Assembly: GCF_004912155.1 (NCBI RefSeq)
Contig: NZ_STGX01000018.1
Coordinates: forward strand, 1-64,000
Length of the DNA: 64,000 nucleotides
Source of the DNA: Glycomyces paridis
GTDB lineage: Bacteria; Actinomycetota; Actinomycetes; Mycobacteriales; Micromonosporaceae
Direction: 5' to 3'
A program made the position numbers and the translations under genes. Positions 17,705 to 25,868 of the stretch are shown here, in pieces. Every line of letters starts with the position of its first letter. The first letter of the stretch is position 1. Under the pieces are notes generated by a model. That model was not told where the DNA came from, did no database searches, and was given only the letters and a program-made list of their open reading frames with translations.

Positions 17705-18970
17705 ATGGGCTCTGATACACCTTTCGGCTTCGGCAACCTGGGCGGCGACATGCCGGACCCGAACGATCCGCGGGTGCAGCAGATGATGCAGCAGCTGCAG
17801 CAGATGATGGCGCAGTCGATGTCGACCGGTCCGGTCAACTGGCAGCTCGCCAAGCAGCTGGCCGAGTCCGAGCTGGAGGCCGAGAACGTCGTCGGCCCGG
17901 CCGATCAGGCGCAGGTCGCCGAGGCGCTGCGCCTGGCCGACCTGTGGCTGGACTCGGCGGTGAACTGGCCCTCGGGCGTGACGGCCACCGACGCGTGGAC
18001 GCGCAAGCAGTGGATCGACCGCACCGAGAACTCCTGGAAGCAGCTCGCGGAGCCGCTGGCCGCCCAGATGGGCGAGGCCATGCAGACGCTGGTGCCCGAG
18101 GAGATGGCCGGGATGCTCGGCCCGATGGCCGACCTCATGAAGGGCGTCGGTTCGGCGCTGTTCGGGGCGCAGATGGGCCAGGCCCTCGCGAAGCTCGCCG
18201 GGGAGGTCCTCTCTTCGGCCGATGTCGGTCTGCCCCTGGGCAAGACGGGTGTCGCGGCCCTGCTGCCGGCGAACATCGCCGCGTACGCCGAGGGCCTGGA
18301 GCTGCCGGTCGAGGAGGTGCGGCTGTTCGTGGCGCTGCGCGAGGCGGCGGCGCACCGGCTGTTCACGCACGCGCCGTGGCTGCACGCGCACCTGCTGGGG
18401 GCGCTGGAGGCGTACGCGCGGGAGATCCGGATCGACGAGTCCGCGATCGAGGAGGCCATGTCGGACATCGATCCGAGCAACCCCGAGGCCGCGGCCACGC
18501 TCGACTTGAGCGAGGTGTTCAAGCCCGAGGACACCGAGCAGCAGAAGGCGGCGCTGGCGCGGCTGGCGACGACGCTGGCGCTCATCGCCGGCTGGATCAA
18601 CGTGGTGGTGGCCGAGGCCGTGGGCGATCGGCTGCCGACGATGGACCGGCTCATGGAGTCGGCGCGGCGCCGCCGTGCGACCGGGGGGCCGGCGGAGCGG
18701 ACCTTCGAGGCCCTGGTGGGCCTCCAGTTGGACCAGGCGAAGGTGCGGGCGGCGACGCTGCTGTGGCACTCGCTCGCGGAGGCGCGGGGCATCGAGGGGC
18801 GCGAGGCGGTCTGGGCGCACCCGGACCTCATGCCGAGCGCGGTCGACCTGGAGCACCCCGAAAGCTTCGCGACGGTCTCCGAGGCGCTCGAAGACCTCGA
18901 CCTGTCGATGTTCGACCAGCTCGCGGTCAACGACCCGAAGGACGAGCCCGAGGACCCCGACGAGCGTTAG
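17705..18970 (+). CDS. Zinc-dependent metalloprotease-like protein (DUF2342)
   Basis: A 421-aa member of the DUF2342 family, sometimes labelled F420-biosynthesis-associated protein. The N-terminus is rich in Met, Gln and Pro (about 30-45). The body is helical, with the family signature ALREAAAHRLFTHAPWLHAHL near residues 210-230 and an acidic C-terminus. Activity is unproven. It is divergent from the PDZ protease, as in mycobacterial genomes. ATG 17705 has no obvious ribosome site and may be leaderless. Confidence 0.88.
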   Translation: MGSDTPFGFGNLGGDMPDPNDPRVQQMMQQLQQMMAQSMSTGPVNWQLAKQLAESELEAENVVGPADQAQVAEALRLADLWLDSAVNWPSGVTATDAWTRKQWIDRTENSWKQLAEPLAAQMGEAMQTLVPEEMAGMLGPMADLMKGVGSALFGAQMGQALAKLAGEVLSSADVGLPLGKTGVAALLPANIAAYAEGLELPVEEVRLFVALREAAAHRLFTHAPWLHAHLLGALEAYAREIRIDESAIEEAMSDIDPSNPEAAATLDLSEVFKPEDTEQQKAALARLATTLALIAGWINVVVAEAVGDRLPTMDRLMESARRRRATGGPAERTFEALVGLQLDQAKVRAATLLWHSLAEARGIEGREAVWAHPDLMPSAVDLEHPESFATVSEALEDLDLSMFDQLAVNDPKDEPEDPDER

Positions 18971-19016
18971 GACGCGGTCCCGCGGCGCGGTTCATGAGCG
19001 CGCGGTCGAAGGTTCA

Positions 19017-19036
19017 GCCGGGCGTCGCCGCCCGGC
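19017..19036. terminator. Short hairpin between convergent genes
   Basis: GCCGGGCG (19017-19024) pairs with CGCCCGGC (19029-19036) around a 4-nt loop between the DUF2342 and YgjP-like stops. Confidence 0.5.
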
Positions 19037-19057
19037 CCGATCGCTCGGTGCGGCGTC

Positions 19058-19588
19058 TCAGCGCCGTTCGCCGGCCTCGGCGTCGGCGATGCCTTCGAGG
19101 TAGCCGCGGGCGCGCTCGGCCTTTGAGTAGCGGCCGACCATCTCCCAGAACGGCCGCGAGTGGTCGTAGTGGACCAGGTGCGCGAGTTCGTGGAGCAGGA
19201 CGTAGTCGATCACCCACGAGGGCATCATCAGCAGGCGGCGCGAGATGCGGATCGTGCCGTCCGAGGGGGTGCACGAGCCCCAGCGGTGGTGCTGGTTGTC
19301 GACCCAGCGGACGCTCTTGGGGGTGGCGCACTCGGGGTGGTCGGGGTAGTGGCGGGTGGCGAGCCTGACGGCTCGGTCACGCAGGGCGGCGTCGGAGGCG
19401 CGGCCGTCTCTGGCCTCGCGCTGACGCAGCCTCGCGAGCATGTGGTCGATCCACTCGCGCTCCTCGGACTCCGAGAAGGCGTCGGGGATCATCACGACCA
19501 CGCGGCCTCGTTCTTCGTAGGCCGCCACGGTAGCCCGGCGTCTGGGGGAGCGCCGCACTTCTACGGGGGGATGCACTTTGCGCGCCAT
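19058..19588 (-). CDS. YgjP-like M48-type metallopeptidase
   Basis: A 176-aa protein with the zinc-binding motif HELAH (133-137) and the downstream WGSC (103-106) and HYDHSRPFW motifs typical of the YgjP/DUF45 family. Its substrate is unknown. The gene is compact. A TAGTGT-like -10 just before the start suggests a leaderless message. Confidence 0.93.
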   Translation of the reverse strand: MARKVHPPVEVRRSPRRRATVAAYEERGRVVVMIPDAFSESEEREWIDHMLARLRQREARDGRASDAALRDRAVRLATRHYPDHPECATPKSVRWVDNQHHRWGSCTPSDGTIRISRRLLMMPSWVIDYVLLHELAHLVHYDHSRPFWEMVGRYSKAERARGYLEGIADAEAGERR

Positions 19589-19761
19589 GAAGGCACACTA
19601 AACCGAAGGTGTGACAATCGCATAACGCCGATGTCGCGAATGCGGCGTGAGTAGCCGTATGCCAAGAAAATCCCCCCGCCGATCTCCCGAATCGTGGGAT
19701 CAAGCGAGGGGCGGGCTCAGCGGGCGTCGCCCGCGGGCCGGTGCCGACCGTGCGGCAGGGG

Positions 19762-19926
19762 TCACGAGGCCTTGCCGAGAATCCGGTTCATCTTGGTGCC
19801 GCAGGTCGGGCACGTCCCCTTCGCCATCCGCCGACCCGAGTCGGAGACCACCACGTGGCCTTCGAAGTCGCGCTTCTCGCGGCACTTGACGCAGTAGCCG
19901 TTGTATGTCTCCGTAGCTTGAGCCAC
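19762..19926 (-). CDS. DUF5679 small zinc-ribbon protein
   Basis: A 54-aa protein with two CxxC knuckles (C12-x2-C15 in YCVKC, C39-x2-C42 in CPTCG). It matches the DUF5679 pattern: GYCVKCREKRDFEG, GRRMAKGTCP, MNRILGKA. GTG 19926 lies behind a G-run that serves as ribosome site. It probably binds zinc; its role is unknown. It forms part of the conserved neighbourhood around the ABC1 kinase. Confidence 0.9.
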   Translation of the reverse strand: MAQATETYNGYCVKCREKRDFEGHVVVSDSGRRMAKGTCPTCGTKMNRILGKAS

Positions 19927-20218
19927 TGGATTCCCCCCGTTGTGTCCGGCATTGCTGCGACGGTCACGCTGTGCGACCGCCTCGCCTCAGAATGCCACAG
20001 ATCCCACGCGTGTAAGCCTCGCCGCGCCACATCACCCGATCGGTGGGAGGAGCCTCGCCTGGGCGGGTGACCGCCAGGCGTGCGCCAGGCGTGGACGGCA
20101 CCCCGGAACGAGGGTCTCCGGAGCCGGTCCTTAGAAGTAGAGGCGGAAGCGGGGTCAAAGGTGGAGTCGGGTGCGCTCGGGCTCCGCATTCGGGCTCCGC
20201 CGTGAGAGCATTGGGAAC

Positions 20219-21589
20219 GTGAGCGACAGGCATGGACCAGCCCATTCGGGCGACGACCTCCCGCGCCGGGCGATCGTACGGGGTATGAAACTCGCTTCGC
20301 TCCCCTTGGGGCTGGCGGGCCGGGCGACGGTGGGCCTCGGCAAGCGCGTGACCGGGATGGCGGACGAGATCCTCGGCGAGCAGGCGCAGCGGCGCACCGC
20401 CGAGCACGTCTTCAGCGTGCTAGGGCAGCTCAAGGGCGGTGCGATGAAGCTCGGCCAGGCGCTGTCGATCTTCGAGGCGGCCCTGCCCGAGCATCTGGCC
20501 GCGCCCTACCGGCAGGCCCTGACGAAGCTTCAGAACGCCGCTCCCCCGCTGCCGGTGGCGAGCGTCCACGGCGTCCTGGAGCGGCAGATGGGCGCCGACT
20601 GGCGCGAGCGGTTCGAGTCCTTCGACGACGCGCCCGCCGCCGCCGCGAGCATCGGCCAGGTGCACCGGGCCGTGTGGAAGGACGGGCGGCCGGTCGCCGT
20701 CAAGATCCAGTACCCCGGCGCCGGCGACGCCCTCCGCTCCGACCTGCGCCACCTCTCGCGCATCGCGCCCATGTTCAAGGTGCTGCAACCGAACTTCGAC
20801 GTCAAGCGGATCACCGTGGAGCTGCGCGAGCGGCTGCTGGAGGAGCTCGACTACGAGCTGGAGGCCGCGACGCAGCGGCAGTTCGCCGATGCCTTCCGCG
20901 GCGACCCGCTCATCGTGGTCCCCGAGGTCGTCCACGCCTCCGGCGAAGTGCTCGTGACCGAGTGGATCGCCGGGCGCCCCCTGGCCGAGGTGATCACCGA
21001 CGGCACCCAGGAGGAGCGCGACGCGGCCGGACTGCGTCTGGCGACCCTCCACTTCTCGGCGCCCCGGCGCGCCGGTCTGCTTCACGCCGACCCGCACCCG
21101 GGGAACTTCGCGATCGGCGAGGACGGGCGCCTCGTCGTCTACGACTTCGGCGCCGCCGCGCGGATGCCCGGCGGGATGCCGGTCCAGGTGGGGCGCCTGA
21201 CGCGCCTGACGCTCGACGGGAAGGCCGACGAGGTCGTCGCGGGCCTGCGCAGCGAGGGCTTCGTGCCCCCGGGACTGAAGATCGACGCGAAGGCGATGCA
21301 CGAACTGCTCGCGCCGATGCTGGAGCCGATCGCCGGCGAGGAGTTCCAGTTCTCGCGCGAATGGCTGCGCAAGGAGAGCACCCGCCTGACCGGGCAGGGC
21401 TCGGAGGCCGCGCGGCTGAACAAGCAGTTGAGCTTCCCGCCCGCGTACCTGCTCATCCACCGCGTGACGATGGGCTCGATCGGGGTGCTGTGCCAGCTCG
21501 GCGCGACCGCGCGCTGGCGGGAGATCCTGGAGGCCTGGCTGCCGGGCTTCGCCGACCCCGAGGGCACCGACCCGAACCGGGCCGCCTGA
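20219..21589 (+). CDS. ABC1/UbiB-family atypical kinase
   Basis: A 456-aa homologue of M. tuberculosis Rv3197. UbiB-type signatures are all present: GGAMKLGQALS, the Ala-rich loop AAAASIGQVHRA, HADPHPGNF and DFGAAARM. Family members have ATPase activity and are linked to lipid or quinone metabolism; here the substrate is unknown. GTG 20219 gives the N-terminus found in relatives (MSDR, later KLASLPLGLAGRA). A hairpin terminator follows. Confidence 0.9.
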   Translation: MSDRHGPAHSGDDLPRRAIVRGMKLASLPLGLAGRATVGLGKRVTGMADEILGEQAQRRTAEHVFSVLGQLKGGAMKLGQALSIFEAALPEHLAAPYRQALTKLQNAAPPLPVASVHGVLERQMGADWRERFESFDDAPAAAASIGQVHRAVWKDGRPVAVKIQYPGAGDALRSDLRHLSRIAPMFKVLQPNFDVKRITVELRERLLEELDYELEAATQRQFADAFRGDPLIVVPEVVHASGEVLVTEWIAGRPLAEVITDGTQEERDAAGLRLATLHFSAPRRAGLLHADPHPGNFAIGEDGRLVVYDFGAAARMPGGMPVQVGRLTRLTLDGKADEVVAGLRSEGFVPPGLKIDAKAMHELLAPMLEPIAGEEFQFSREWLRKESTRLTGQGSEAARLNKQLSFPPAYLLIHRVTMGSIGVLCQLGATARWREILEAWLPGFADPEGTDPNRAA

Positions 21590-21607
21590 CCGGCCCCGGA
21601 CACAACA

Positions 21608-21643
21608 GAAGGGGCTCTTCCCCTCTCAGGGAAGAACCCCTTC
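21608..21643. terminator. Hairpin between ABC1 kinase and whiB7 operon
   Basis: GAAGGGGCTCTTCCC (21608-21622) pairs with 21629-21643 with one mismatch, between convergent genes. Confidence 0.7.
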
Positions 21644-21665
21644 AGCCAACGCGGTTAGCGCGTCG

Positions 21666-21887
21666 TCAAAGTCGGCCCCGTCGGCGGTGGCGGCCGAGGT
21701 GGCGGGTCGGCCGGGTGTAACCGGCGTCCTTCCACAGGCTCCACATGCGCAGACGTCCTATCGTGCCGAAGGCCGCGGGCCTGGTCGGCAGCGGTCGGGC
21801 CGCTTCGATCTCCTCGTCGAGGAGGAGTTCGAGTTCGTTCGCGCCGACATCGCGCTTGAGATGGCGGCTCAGGTGATCGACGGTCAT
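21666..21887 (-). CDS. Small basic protein coupled to whiB7
   Basis: A 73-aa protein whose ATG overlaps the whiB7 stop (ATGA), so it should be co-expressed with whiB7. Third codon positions are GC-rich, as in real genes. The N-terminal half is acidic and helical (NELELLLDEEIEAARP). The C-terminal half is aromatic and then strongly basic (MWSLWKDAGYTRP, RHLGRHRRR). No family recognised. The downstream hairpin at 21608-21643 would end the operon. Confidence 0.6.
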   Translation of the reverse strand: MTVDHLSRHLKRDVGANELELLLDEEIEAARPLPTRPAAFGTIGRLRMWSLWKDAGYTRPTRHLGRHRRRGRL

Positions 21888-22243
21888 GACACCGCCACCC
21901 CCGCGAGGGCCAGTTCCCGGGTCCGCTCGGCGAGCTCCGCCTGGGCGGCCTGCTCGATGAGCGCGGCGTCCTTGCGGGGCCGGCCGCGGGGCCGCTTGCG
22001 GGCCACGACGTTCCCCTTCTCGAAGATCTCGCCGCCCCACACGCCCCAGGGCTCGTGGCGGTCCAGGGCGCCGGTCAGGCACTCCAGCCGGACGGGGCAG
22101 TCGCCGCACAGGGACTTGGCGAACTCCAGTTCGGTGGGCTGCTCCGAGAACCACAGGTCGGCGTCGTACTCGCGGCAGGCCAGGTCGCCGCCGGTGGAGC
22201 GGGCCTGGTCGCGCAGCTCAGGTCCGATAAGGGTGTCGGTCAT
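21884..22243 (-). CDS. whiB7: WhiB7 iron-sulfur transcription factor
   Basis: A 119-aa master regulator of intrinsic antibiotic resistance. It binds sigma A through its [4Fe-4S] domain and AT-rich promoters through an AT-hook. Four cluster Cys are visible (C23, C46, C49, C55), then the GVWGG turn (67-71) and the AT-hook RGRPRK (86-91), which is specific to WhiB7. GAGGAG precedes ATG 22243. The roughly 600-nt leader with an upstream ORF and terminator indicates control by ribosome-dependent attenuation. The neighbours (ABC1 kinase, uvrD2) match the mycobacterial locus. Confidence 0.97.
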   Translation of the reverse strand: MTDTLIGPELRDQARSTGGDLACREYDADLWFSEQPTELEFAKSLCGDCPVRLECLTGALDRHEPWGVWGGEIFEKGNVVARKRPRGRPRKDAALIEQAAQAELAERTRELALAGVAVS

Positions 22244-22343
22244 GCGCTCGGTCTCCTCTCTCTTCTCGATGTCGGTGTTGCAGTGCGGTCGCATCAGTGC
22301 TGTCTGAGGACTCAATTGCTTCGCAATCTGTCTCGTCTGTCGT

Positions 22344-22754
22344 CTACTGGTGGGCCGCGACCTGGTGTTCAACCAAACAAAAAGGCCGCGATCCCTGGTG
22401 CGGGATTCGCGGCCTCGAGAGTTCCGAGTCGGGCTTCGTCTGTAAGCCCAACCGGTGGTGATCTCGAGGCGGTCTCCCGCGGGTGACGCCGTGACGCTTC
22501 TTAGAGCCGGAAACCGGCTGCCAACCGAGGCCGGCGACTGCCGTGCCACGTCCACGAAGGGTCAGGGCGCCCATATCGGTGGTGTTGTCAATCGAATTGA
22601 CGGTGCTCGGAGCCGTGGTGCTGAGGACGGCAACGGGCAGAGTGGTGCCACGGAACTGGGCGAAGACGGGCGCGATGTTCCGATAAACGGCAACGGCCGA
22701 CTCATACGCGTTCGCGCCGAGTTCGGTCAGCTTGGGCTCATTGAGCAGCAACAT
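22344..22754 (-). CDS. whiB7 leader upstream ORF
   Basis: A 136-codon frame starting at ATG 22754, 5 nt after a strong AAAGGAGG. It ends at 22344, about 100 nt before whiB7. Its first 40 codons look like real coding sequence (MLLLNEPKLTELGANAYES). It runs straight through the leader terminator (22376-22415), so a translating ribosome would sit on or near the hairpin. The role is presumably regulatory: slow or stalled translation would alter folding and let transcription reach whiB7. The peptide itself may not matter. Confidence 0.55.
   Translation of the reverse strand: MLLLNEPKLTELGANAYESAVAVYRNIAPVFAQFRGTTLPVAVLSTTAPSTVNSIDNTTDMGALTLRGRGTAVAGLGWQPVSGSKKRHGVTRGRPPRDHHRLGLQTKPDSELSRPRIPHQGSRPFCLVEHQVAAHQ
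22371..22469 (-). promoter_or_regulatory. whiB7 attenuator: terminator and alternative pairing
   Basis: On the - strand a 13-bp hairpin (22402-22415 with 22383-22395, one bulge) is followed by TTTTTGTTT, a textbook terminator in front of whiB7. The 5' flank of its stem, CCTCGAGA at 22413-22420 on the + strand, is complementary to TCTCGAGG at 22462-22469. An alternative helix could therefore disrupt the terminator base, forming a terminator/antiterminator pair. Confidence 0.75.
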
Positions 22755-22846
22755 CGTCTACCCCTCCTTTCCGGGTTCCATGGTTGACATCGGTCTTCAT
22801 CTCCTACATGCCGGGGGCGAGGCGCACACCTCTCCCGGCTTGAGCA

Positions 22847-22886
22847 ACGCTACGCCCGTCGTCCTCGGGAGCGCAACGTATTTTTC
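22847..22886 (-). promoter_or_regulatory. whiB7 promoter with WhiB7-type AT-rich box
   Basis: On the - strand TTGCGC (-35, 22871-22876) and TAGCGT (-10, 22847-22852) are 18 nt apart. GGAAAAATACG lies immediately upstream of the -35. An AT-rich tract at that place is the known mark of WhiB7-activated promoters, so autoregulation is likely. Confidence 0.7.
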
Positions 22887-22926
22887 CGGGGTTTCGAAAG
22901 AAAGTTTTTGCGGTCCCTTCGAGAAG

Positions 22927-25074
22927 TCACGAGTCCTCCGTCGACAGGGCCACGGCGTCCTCCACCGCACCCCCGTTGACCAGGTGAAGCACCGCCGGAC
23001 CGTACTTGTCGAGCTTCGACTTCCCGATGCCGTGGAGGGCCGCCAGTTCGCTGTCGGATGCCGGACAGCGCTCGGCGATGGCGATCAAGGTCACATCCGT
23101 GAAGACGGTGAAGGCGGGCTTCCCGTCGGCCTTGGCCACGGTGACCCGCCACTCGCGCAGCCGCTCGAACAGCGCTTCATCCATAGTGGCCGGACAGTCG
23201 GAGCAATGGCCCAGCTTGCGGTCCCGCGCGTCCGTCAGCGGCTTGCCGCAACCGGAGCAGTCGAGGACCTTCGCCTTCTTCGGCCCGCGCTGCTTCGACG
23301 CGGCGGCGCTCGGCTCGGGCGTCCGCGGGAAACCGCCCAGGCCCAGCGGCGCGAGGAAACGGCACAGGCGCCGCTCGCGACCGCCCGAATTGCGCGCGAG
23401 CCCGTAGGAGAGCTGAAGTCGCTCGCGGGCGCGCGTGATGCCCACGTACAAGAGGCGCCGCTCCTCTTCGAGCGCCGTCTCCGTGCGGGCGAACGTGGTC
23501 GGCAGCGTGCCGTCGGCCAGGCCGACCAGGAACACCGCGTCCCATTCGAGGCCCTTCGCCGCGTGCAGGCTCGCGAGCGTCACGCCCTCCACGGCCGGGG
23601 CGTGCTGCTCGGAGGCCCGCCGGGAGAGCTCGGCGCAGAACGCGTCGAGGTCCGGCTCCGGGCCCTCCTCGTCCGGGTTCGCGCGGTGGTGCTCCAGGAA
23701 CTGCTCGGCGAGGTTCGCCAGCGCCGTGACGGCCTCGTAGGCCTCGCGCTGCGCTCCGCCCGCCGGCGCGGCGTCGGGGCGCCAGCCGACCGCTTCGAGC
23801 GCGGTCGGGACGGCCTCGGCGAGCGGCATGGCGCCGATCTCGGTCTTGGCGGCCGAGCGGAGGGCGACCACGGCCTGGCGGACCTCGGCGCGCTCGAAGA
23901 AGCGGGCGGCGCCGGTGACGACGGTGGGGACCCCGTAGGAGGCGAGCGCCTCCTCGTAGGCCTGGGACTGGGCGTTGGTGCGGTAGAGGACGGCGATCTC
24001 GGAGGCGCTGGCGCCGTCGGCGATGAGCTGGGAGCAGCGCCGGGCGATCATGTCGGCCTCTTCGGCCTCGTCGGCGAAGACCTCGGCGGTGACGGCCGGG
24101 CCGTCCGGGCGCTGGCCGACCAGTTCGAGGCGCATCTTGGCCTCTCGCCCTTTGGATTCGCCGATGATCTGGTTGGCGAGGCCCACGACCTGGGGGGTGG
24201 AGCGGTAGTCGCGGACGAGGCGCACGAGCGCGGCGCCCTGGTGGCGGCGGGTGAAGTCGAGGAGGTTCCTGGAGGTCGCGCCGGTGAAGGAGTAGATGGT
24301 CTGGCTGGCGTCGCCGACGACGGTGATGTCGTCCCTGTCGCCGAGCCAGGCGTCGAGGAGGCGCTGCTGGAGGGGGGTGACGTCCTGGTACTCGTCGACC
24401 ACGAAGAAGCGGTACTGGCTGCGGATCTGGTCGGCGGCGGCCTCGACGTCGCCGATGAGATCGGCGGTGTAGGCGAGGACGTCGGCGAAGTCCATGACGC
24501 CGGCGCGGCGCTTGGCCTCGATGTAGGCGGCGTAGACCTTGGCGACGTCCTCGGGGGCGGCGGGGGCGTCGCGGCCTAGGGCGGCGATGGTGCCGACGTA
24601 GTCGTCGGGGCCGATGAGCGAGGAGGCGGCCCATTCGATCTCGGTGGTGAGGTCGTAGTTCTTGGCGCGGGAGGTCTGGAGTCCGGCTCGGGCCGCGGCG
24701 ATGGCGGTGAACTTGAGCGTGGAGTCGACGAGTTCGGGCAGCTGGCCGCCGAAGCGGCGGGTGCCGAAGTAGCGGAGCTGGCGCAGCGCGGCGGAGTGGA
24801 AGGTGCGGGCGTTGACGCCGGCGACGCCGAGGCCGCGGAGGCGGTCGCGCATCTCGCCGGCGGCGCGGGCGGTGAAGGTGACGGCGGTGACATGCTGGCC
24901 GCGCATGTCGCCGCGCAGGACCCGCCAGGCGATGCGGTGGGTGACGGCGCGGGTCTTGCCGGTCCCGGCGCCGGCGAGCACGCAGACCGGTCCCGGTTCG
25001 GCGGTCACCGCCTCGCGCTGTTCAGGGTCGAGTCCGGAGAGGAGTCGTTCGATGGCCCGGTCGCGTGCGGTCAT
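22927..25074 (-). CDS. uvrD2: UvrD2-type superfamily 1 DNA helicase with HRDC domain
   Basis: A 715-aa 3'-5' helicase. It has Walker A AGAGTGKT (34-41), Walker B VVDEYQD (near 222-228), the motif III QTIYSFTGA region, and later helicase motifs including VTLASLHAAKGLEWDAVF. The C-terminus adds two CxxC-type pairs (DCSGCGKPL, HCSDCP) and an HRDC domain, as in mycobacterial UvrD2. It acts in DNA repair or replication-fork handling. ATG 25074 follows GGGAGA. It lies just upstream of the whiB7 promoter on the same strand and is divergent from mycoredoxin. Confidence 0.95.
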   Translation of the reverse strand: MTARDRAIERLLSGLDPEQREAVTAEPGPVCVLAGAGTGKTRAVTHRIAWRVLRGDMRGQHVTAVTFTARAAGEMRDRLRGLGVAGVNARTFHSAALRQLRYFGTRRFGGQLPELVDSTLKFTAIAAARAGLQTSRAKNYDLTTEIEWAASSLIGPDDYVGTIAALGRDAPAAPEDVAKVYAAYIEAKRRAGVMDFADVLAYTADLIGDVEAAADQIRSQYRFFVVDEYQDVTPLQQRLLDAWLGDRDDITVVGDASQTIYSFTGATSRNLLDFTRRHQGAALVRLVRDYRSTPQVVGLANQIIGESKGREAKMRLELVGQRPDGPAVTAEVFADEAEEADMIARRCSQLIADGASASEIAVLYRTNAQSQAYEEALASYGVPTVVTGAARFFERAEVRQAVVALRSAAKTEIGAMPLAEAVPTALEAVGWRPDAAPAGGAQREAYEAVTALANLAEQFLEHHRANPDEEGPEPDLDAFCAELSRRASEQHAPAVEGVTLASLHAAKGLEWDAVFLVGLADGTLPTTFARTETALEEERRLLYVGITRARERLQLSYGLARNSGGRERRLCRFLAPLGLGGFPRTPEPSAAASKQRGPKKAKVLDCSGCGKPLTDARDRKLGHCSDCPATMDEALFERLREWRVTVAKADGKPAFTVFTDVTLIAIAERCPASDSELAALHGIGKSKLDKYGPAVLHLVNGGAVEDAVALSTEDS

Positions 25075-25356
25075 CCCGCCAGTCTCCCAGAGGGCCCCGA
25101 CAGGAATCGGCGGGCCGTTCACCCGATCGTGTCGGACATGACGGTCGCCACCGAACCGCCGTGTCGCCACCGGCCGCGGCCCGTCGCGGAGCGGTGTGCA
25201 GGCCGACCGTCCCTATCCCCCACCCACCCAGAGGGGAAGTATGCGGCCAGCTTCGCGCGCGGGTCCGACAGAAACCGCCCCCGGCAGGGTGCCGTTCGCT
25301 CTCGGCGGAATGCCCCCGGGCGGTACCGCGTTAAGGTCGATGGAGAAGGAGGTCCG

Positions 25357-25590
25357 ATGATCACCATGTACAGCACCACCTGGTGCGGCTACTGCAAGCG
25401 TCTCAAGATGGCGCTCGACCGCGAAGGTGTCCTCTACAAAGAGGTCAACATCGAGGACGACCCGGCTTCGGCCGAGTGGGTCATGGGGGTCAACGGGGGG
25501 AACCAGACCGTCCCGACGGTCCGGTTCGAGGACGGTTCCGCCCTCACGAATCCCTCTCTCGCGCAGGTGAAGGCGAAACTCTCCGCTTGA
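25357..25590 (+). CDS. mrx1: Mycoredoxin (glutaredoxin-like)
   Basis: A 77-aa thioredoxin-fold oxidoreductase with the redox motif WCGYC (Cys10, Cys13) and the cis-Pro motif QTVPTV. It reduces mixed disulfides with mycothiol in actinobacteria. A strong GAGAAGGAGGT precedes ATG 25357. The position between uvrD2 and nudC matches mycobacterial Rv3198A. Confidence 0.93.
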   Translation: MITMYSTTWCGYCKRLKMALDREGVLYKEVNIEDDPASAEWVMGVNGGNQTVPTVRFEDGSALTNPSLAQVKAKLSA

Positions 25591-25648
25591 CCTGTGCCAT
25601 ATACCGAGACTATGGTCACGTTTAGGACACAAAGCCGGTACGATGCCC

Positions 25649-25737
25649 TATAGTTGACTCGTCAAGCTTGCTTAGCGACTTCGAGGGGTGGTCGCTAAGC
25701 ATTCAGGCCCGGGATGGATCCGTCCCGGGCCTTTTCT
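25649..25737 (+). ncRNA. Candidate small non-coding RNA (about 77 nt)
   Basis: A TATAGT -10 (25649-25654), with AGGACA about 19 nt upstream, predicts a start near 25661. The transcript would fold a perfect 10-bp hairpin (25670-25679 with 25691-25700). It would end in a 10-bp GC terminator (25705-25714 with 25723-25732) followed by TTTTC. No reading frame with a ribosome site lies inside. The next gene starts 130 nt later, beyond the terminator, so the unit looks self-contained. It could instead be a prematurely terminated leader of that gene. Confidence 0.55.
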
Positions 25738-25868
25738 TCACCCTCGAAACGGGGTACGGTTCGCCCCGCCCCTCAATCGATCCCGCGCGTCGGTCTCGGC
25801 CCAGACCCCAGGTCACGGGCCGTTTCGCTGCTCGGCGCGCCCACCGACGATCGACTTGTGGAGCCCTC

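Noticed and set aside
25661-25737. 6C-type actinobacterial RNA
   Set aside because: The candidate has two hairpins but lacks the C-rich loops on the + strand that define the 6C class.
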